From NCBI GenBank assembly GCA_947453645.1, contig CANGHG010000004.1, positions 1-38,667 of the forward strand: 38,667 nucleotides of DNA, read 5' to 3'. Numbering within the stretch: the first letter of the stretch is position 1; every line of letters begins with the position of its first letter. The stretch is from Comamonadaceae bacterium. GTDB lineage: Bacteria > Pseudomonadota > Gammaproteobacteria > Burkholderiales > Burkholderiaceae_C. Below, piece after piece: positions 35,446 through 38,667 of the stretch. The translations under genes and the position numbers were made by a program. The notes beneath the pieces are model-generated. The model made no database searches, was not told the DNA's origin, and worked only from the letters and a program-made list of their open reading frames with translations.

Positions 35446-35823
35446 TTATTTGTTGCTTTGGCAGGCCTCCAACATGATGATTTTGTCGACAGACCCTTCC
35501 TCGGGTGTGGACCACTGTCCATTGCCATGGCGTCTGGCCAGCACGTTGCCGCCGCCCATCTCACCATCAAATGCTGCTATTTGCATCACTCTGGCTGTAT
35601 TTTTGATGCAATCGTATTCTTCTACAGAGCGAAATGACCTCGCACCTTGTGCATTTGGTTTGTCCAAGTTGTTCATGACCCAAACCCGCTGGAAGCCATC
35701 GACCAAAGCAATATTGGTTTGATCAATGAAGTACTTGCCATTGCTGGCATCCGTGTGAATCAAACGCCAATCAGCATGGGCGTTGATTGAGATCAAAGCA
35801 AGCACAAAGAGGATTTTTTTCAT
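35446..35823 (-). CDS. Small exported surface-adhesin-E-like protein, second copy
   Basis: 125 residues: signal peptide MKKILFVLALISINAHA and a domain sharing landmarks with the protein at 30718-31113 (W at start of mature chain, a FIDQ/LIDK motif, VWVMNN/IWMLTN, VEEYDC/VEIDC and a C-terminal Cys). It lies just downstream of tRNA-Pro and its terminator, which ends 24 bases before the start codon. A GGTG(A) site could serve for translation. A promoter of its own is not clear. Function unknown. Confidence 0.75.
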   Translation of the reverse strand: MKKILFVLALISINAHADWRLIHTDASNGKYFIDQTNIALVDGFQRVWVMNNLDKPNAQGARSFRSVEEYDCIKNTARVMQIAAFDGEMGGGNVLARRHGNGQWSTPEEGSVDKIIMLEACQSNK

Positions 35824-35846
35824 AACGGTGAAACCTGTAGAACATG

Positions 35847-35881
35847 AAAAAAGGGTTGGTTCCTTGTGAGAACCAACCCTT
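35847..35881 (-). terminator. Intrinsic terminator after tRNA-Pro
   Basis: On the minus strand a perfect 12 bp stem (35870-35881 with 35851-35862), a 7-base loop and then TTTTTT (35852-35847 including stem end). It lies just after the tRNA 3' CCA, separated by 8 bases, so it should end the tRNA transcript. Confidence 0.9.
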
Positions 35882-35889
35882 GGTGTTGA

Positions 35890-35966
35890 TGGTCGGCGTG
35901 GCGGGATTCGAACTCGCGACCCCTTGCACCCCATGCAAGTGCGCTACCAGGCTGCGCTACACGCCG
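35890..35966 (-). tRNA. tRNA-Pro (anticodon GGG)
   Basis: The minus strand reads a 77-base tRNA: acceptor CGGCGTG pairs with CACGCCG at the 3' side, followed by A and encoded CCA. The D-arm contains AGCGCAGCCTGGTAGCGCA. The anticodon arm is CTTGC-ATGGGGT-GCAAG, so the anticodon is GGG, reading CCC (and CCU if modified). The T-arm GTTCGAATC is standard. It sits between merR and the adhesin-E-like gene, a common place for this tRNA in Burkholderiales. Confidence 0.98.
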
Positions 35967-35974
35967 AGAACGAA

Positions 35975-35980
35975 ATTATA
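35975..35980 (-). promoter_or_regulatory. Candidate -10 element for tRNA-Pro
   Basis: The minus strand reads TATAAT, a perfect -10 hexamer. It ends 8 bases before tRNA position 1, so a start about 7 bases downstream would give a 5' leader of only about 1-2 nt. The -35 position is weak (TGATTC). Sequence match only. Confidence 0.5.
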
Positions 35981-36000
35981 ACTGTCCTAGAGGAAAAGAA

Positions 36001-36444
36001 TCAGTCTAAGAGGCCGCGGATTTCAAATAATTCTTGTCGAAGCATTTTCAAATTGCTGGCGTCGCTCACAGACACATGTGTAGACCAAGATTCGTCTGAT
36101 TTGGCTTCACCCATTTGAAGGTTGTCTTCCAATTCGTCCAAACCATTGAGCATGACTTCACCTGCGCGTTTTTTGTCTCGTTCAACTTGAACCAATTCTT
36201 GCAACTTGTTACGTGCGCCGCTGATGGTGAAGCCTTGCTCATAAAGCAAATCGCGAATACGGCGGATCATCAATACTTCGTGGTGCTGGTAGTAACGTCG
36301 GTTACCACGACGTTTCATCGGGCGCAACTGTGTGAATTCCTGCTCCCAATAGCGCAGCACGTGCGGCTTGACGCCGCACAACTCGCTCACCTCACCAATG
36401 GTGAAGTAGCGTTTTGCTGGAATAGAGGGGAGAGAGTTCTCCAT
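36001..36444 (-). CDS. MerR-family transcriptional regulator
   Basis: 147 residues. The N-terminal winged-helix MerR domain (about 13-82) includes YFTIGEVSELCGVKPHVLRYWEQEF and the wing RRGNRRYY. The C-terminal part is a coiled-coil dimer region (about 85-110) and an acidic tail, with no cysteine-rich metal site, so the inducer is unknown. It follows ihfA after 167 bases, an arrangement common in this group. Confidence 0.9.
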   Translation of the reverse strand: MENSLPSIPAKRYFTIGEVSELCGVKPHVLRYWEQEFTQLRPMKRRGNRRYYQHHEVLMIRRIRDLLYEQGFTISGARNKLQELVQVERDKKRAGEVMLNGLDELEDNLQMGEAKSDESWSTHVSVSDASNLKMLRQELFEIRGLLD

Positions 36445-36620
36445 GAATACAGTCGTCTGAAAAAGGAATGCTGAGGTTACACGAAGTAAATGCCCAAGTT
36501 AAGCTTATCGGCAGGAAATTCCTAAAATAAAGTTGTAAACGATAGATGTTTGGATAAATTGCCGATTACTTTTGCCGCCATTCCCCAGTGCATCAATCGA
36601 AAATGAAGATCTTAGTTTTC

Positions 36621-36953
36621 TTATTCGGCAGCAGGCGTTGATGTTCCCTGAATTTGTTCTTTTAGCTTGTGGCTGGCATGAAACGTCACCACTCGACGTG
36701 CTTGTATGGGAATGGCTTGTCCGGTGCGGGGATTGCGACCAGGACGAGGCGCTTTGGTGCGTATTTGGAAGTTGCCAAAGCCCGAAATTTTGACGTCTTC
36801 ACCGTCGACCAAACGCTGAGAAATGAGGTCAAAAAAAGCGTCAATCATGTCTTTGGATTCACGCTTGTTCAAACCAATTTGATCGAACAACAGTTCAGCC
36901 AATTGAGCCTTGGTCAACGCTGGGGTTTCTATGCTTTCAAAAGAAATATCCAT
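36621..36953 (-). CDS. ihfA: Integration host factor subunit alpha
   Basis: 110 residues, slightly longer than E. coli IHF-alpha (99) through an N-terminal extension of about ten residues. IHF bends DNA at specific sites in recombination, replication and transcription. [29 protein letters not shown] and the beta-arm motif [11 protein letters not shown] with the intercalating proline are diagnostic. It starts 14 bases after the pheT stop, the conserved pheST-ihfA order. Confidence 0.97.
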   Translation of the reverse strand: MDISFESIETPALTKAQLAELLFDQIGLNKRESKDMIDAFFDLISQRLVDGEDVKISGFGNFQIRTKAPRPGRNPRTGQAIPIQARRVVTFHASHKLKEQIQGTSTPAAE

Positions 36954-36967
36954 GGTCTTTCTCCTTG

Positions 36968-38667
36968 TTAGCTTCTGAGTTTGGCTTTGAGATGGGTGGT
37001 CAACTGGTTCACAACAGCTTGAACAGATTCTTCAATTTGAGATTCTGTCAACGTTGTCTCGTCGGTGCTTTGCAAGATCAATCGAACGGCCAGACTTTTC
37101 TCACCCAATTGCACGGCGCCGCCTTCTTTCAGTGGCCGATAAACGTCAAACAATATAGCGTCTTGCAACAAGCCTTGAACAGGTGCAGACCAAATGCAGT
37201 CCATCAATGCCTGATGCGTGGTCCCTTCATCCACCACGACAGCCAAGTCACGCTCAACATCTTGCAACCTGGAAATTGGTTTGGCTTGGGGAACATCATG
37301 GGCTAAAACATCATCCAGATACAGCTCAAACAAGACTGGGGCCTGAGTGAAATCCCACTGTTGACGCCACTGCGGGTGCAGCTCACCAAGCCAGCCGACC
37401 ACCCTGCCCTTTGATTCAATTCGAGCACCACGTCCTGGGTGTAGTGCAGGATGTTCAGCCGCGATGAAAGTCAAATGATGTCCACTCATGAGTGCGCAAA
37501 CATCTGCTTTGACATCAAAGAAATCAGCTGTCGAGCGAGTGGCATTCCATCCAAGAGGTTGGGCTGGGCCCAAGGACAAACCAGCGACACGCATCGGTTG
37601 ATTGATACCCCCAACAGATTGCAAAGAGTCTTGTATATGAGCGTCACGCAAGAACACGCGACCAATTTCAAACACACGAACACGAGTCGCCTTGCGATCA
37701 AGATTGAATTTTGCGACTTGTAACAAAGAGCCCATCAATGAAGAACGCATCACACTCATCTGGCTAGCAATGGGATTGAGCAACTCAATAGGTTTGTCGT
37801 TGCCCGCTAGGGTATGTTCCCATTTGGCGTCTACGAAGCTGAAATTGATGGTCTCTTGATACCCCAAAGCAGCCAATTGCCGACGCAACTGAAAGCTGTT
37901 GCGCTTATTTTCTGCTTGAAGTTTTGGTGTGATGGGGGCTTGAGGTGGTGTATCAGGCAGTTTATCAAACCCAACCATGCGAGCCACTTCCTCGATCAAA
38001 TCTTCTTCAATTTTCAGATCGAAGCGATAAGAAGGTGGCGTGACCGAAATCAAACCAGGCAATTCGGTCACGGGCAAATCCAAACCCTTGAGGGCAGCGA
38101 CCATCTCAACTTGACTCAATTGGGTCCCAATGATTTTGTTGGCTCGCGCCACGCGCAGCGTCACTGGATTCAATACAGGCAAGTTGATGATTTGGTCATC
38201 TACAGGCCCCACTTGCGTATTGGAAGTACCGCAAATGGACAACACCAGCGATGTGATGTGCTCAATGTGCTCAACGGTCAATGCAGGATCAACACCACGT
38301 TCAAAGCGGTGGCCAGCGTCAGTAGAAAAATTGAACCGTCTAGAACGTCCTGCAACGGCTTGGGGCCACCAAAATGCAGCCTCCATGTAAATATCTTGTG
38401 TTTCGTCTGACACGGCAGTCGCTTGACCACCCATGATGCCTGCTAAAGACTCGACTGCTTTAGCGTCAGCGATGACACCCACTTTGTCGTCAACAGTCAC
38501 AGTTTGACCATTCAACAGTTCAAGTTGTTCACCTGCTTGGCCCCAGCGAACTTCCAAATCACCATGGATCTTGGCCAGATCAAATATATGAGATGGACGT
38601 CCAAATTCAAACATGATGTAGTTGGAAATATCAACCAAAGCACTGACACTTCGTTGACCACACCGGG
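36968..38667 (-). CDS. pheT: Phenylalanine-tRNA ligase beta subunit PheT (5' part cut by window)
   Basis: The last about 566 codons are present; the 5' end runs off the window. PheT forms an alpha2beta2 enzyme with PheS; it holds the editing site and tRNA-binding domains. Visible parts are the B1-like [12 protein letters not shown], the B3/B4 editing domain (through about [17 protein letters not shown] and [14 protein letters not shown]), the B5 domain, a catalytic-like core and the anticodon-binding FDX-ACB domain at the C-terminus ([15 protein letters not shown] to LKAKLRS). It is followed by ihfA after 14 bases. The missing N-terminus is expected to continue beyond 38667 with pheS upstream. 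Confidence 0.96.
   Translation of the reverse strand, partial: RCGQRSVSALVDISNYIMFEFGRPSHIFDLAKIHGDLEVRWGQAGEQLELLNGQTVTVDDKVGVIADAKAVESLAGIMGGQATAVSDETQDIYMEAAFWWPQAVAGRSRRFNFSTDAGHRFERGVDPALTVEHIEHITSLVLSICGTSNTQVGPVDDQIINLPVLNPVTLRVARANKIIGTQLSQVEMVAALKGLDLPVTELPGLISVTPPSYRFDLKIEEDLIEEVARMVGFDKLPDTPPQAPITPKLQAENKRNSFQLRRQLAALGYQETINFSFVDAKWEHTLAGNDKPIELLNPIASQMSVMRSSLMGSLLQVAKFNLDRKATRVRVFEIGRVFLRDAHIQDSLQSVGGINQPMRVAGLSLGPAQPLGWNATRSTADFFDVKADVCALMSGHHLTFIAAEHPALHPGRGARIESKGRVVGWLGELHPQWRQQWDFTQAPVLFELYLDDVLAHDVPQAKPISRLQDVERDLAVVVDEGTTHQALMDCIWSAPVQGLLQDAILFDVYRPLKEGGAVQLGEKSLAVRLILQSTDETTLTESQIEESVQAVVNQLTTHLKAKLRS

Noticed and set aside
35890-35966. tRNA-Pro as an attachment site of an integrated element
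   Set aside because: No second copy of the tRNA 3' end was seen in the window, and the nearby recombinase-like protein lacks a catalytic domain. A copy outside the window is not excluded.
1-38667. CRISPR array, toxin-antitoxin, restriction or other defence system
   Set aside because: No regular spaced repeats, Cas-like proteins or toxin-antitoxin pairs were recognised on either strand.

Overview
The window looks like chromosomal DNA of a betaproteobacterium in Burkholderiales, most likely Comamonadaceae; a Limnohabitans- or Rhodoferax-like freshwater organism would fit. The reasons are the gene order rimP-nusA-infB-rbfA-truB-typA, the block pheT-ihfA-merR-tRNA-Pro(GGG), a class I polyhydroxyalkanoate synthase with PhaB, and protein sequences that read like that family throughout. 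The genus is inference from memory; no database was searched. Coding density is high: many gene pairs overlap by 1-8 bases (ATGA, GTGA, TGATG) and four convergent pairs have touching or overlapping stop codons.

Left third (1-14870, all minus strand). Read in transcription order, yejA-yejB-yejE-yejF is a peptide ABC importer. After a hairpin plus T-run comes the translation/transcription operon rimP-nusA-infB-rbfA-truB-typA, followed by a DMT-family exporter and the start of a 3-hydroxyisobutyryl-CoA hydrolase-like gene cut by the window edge. The intrinsic terminator sits between yejF and rimP so close to the rimP start that rimP's own promoter must lie upstream of it, which makes it a candidate attenuator.

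Middle (14906-28434). fabI is divergent from yejA. It is followed by a roughly 375 bp non-coding element bounded by a 35 bp imperfect inverted repeat and containing nested palindromes. Next come dusA plus a second DMT exporter, a BON-domain protein, and an unusual secreted collagen-like protein (two DUF7151-like cysteine repeats, seven Gly-X-Y triplets, a BclA/C1q-like C-terminal domain). On the minus strand a storage-polymer operon phaC-phaB continues into a quinone-reductase-like gene and a glutamine-amidotransferase-like (BPL_N) gene. Around it are maiA-pgeF, a zinc-ribbon Nudix hydrolase, an acyl-CoA dehydrogenase and an L-lactate permease with a clear terminator. Carbon uptake (lactate), fatty-acid turnover and PHA storage are therefore clustered, as expected for a heterotroph storing carbon.

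Right third (28552-38667). A ClpP-like lipoprotein is followed one base later by an orphan ParA ATPase. A minus-strand operon carries a di-haem cytochrome c peroxidase, a small surface-adhesin-E-like protein and an epoxide-hydrolase-like enzyme. Then come formate-tetrahydrofolate ligase, a small PEBP-like secreted protein, a pair made of a zinc-ribbon truncated haemoglobin and a protein resembling only the DNA-binding half of a tyrosine recombinase, a second surface-adhesin-E paralogue, tRNA-Pro(GGG) with its own terminator, merR, ihfA and the 3' two-thirds of pheT.

No CRISPR array, prophage, complete insertion sequence, rRNA or recognisable defence system was seen. The best candidates for undescribed biology are the rimP leader hairpin, the structured 15.7-16.1 kb element, the collagen-like protein with a one-base-lost lipobox, and the zinc-ribbon globin/recombinase-domain pair.
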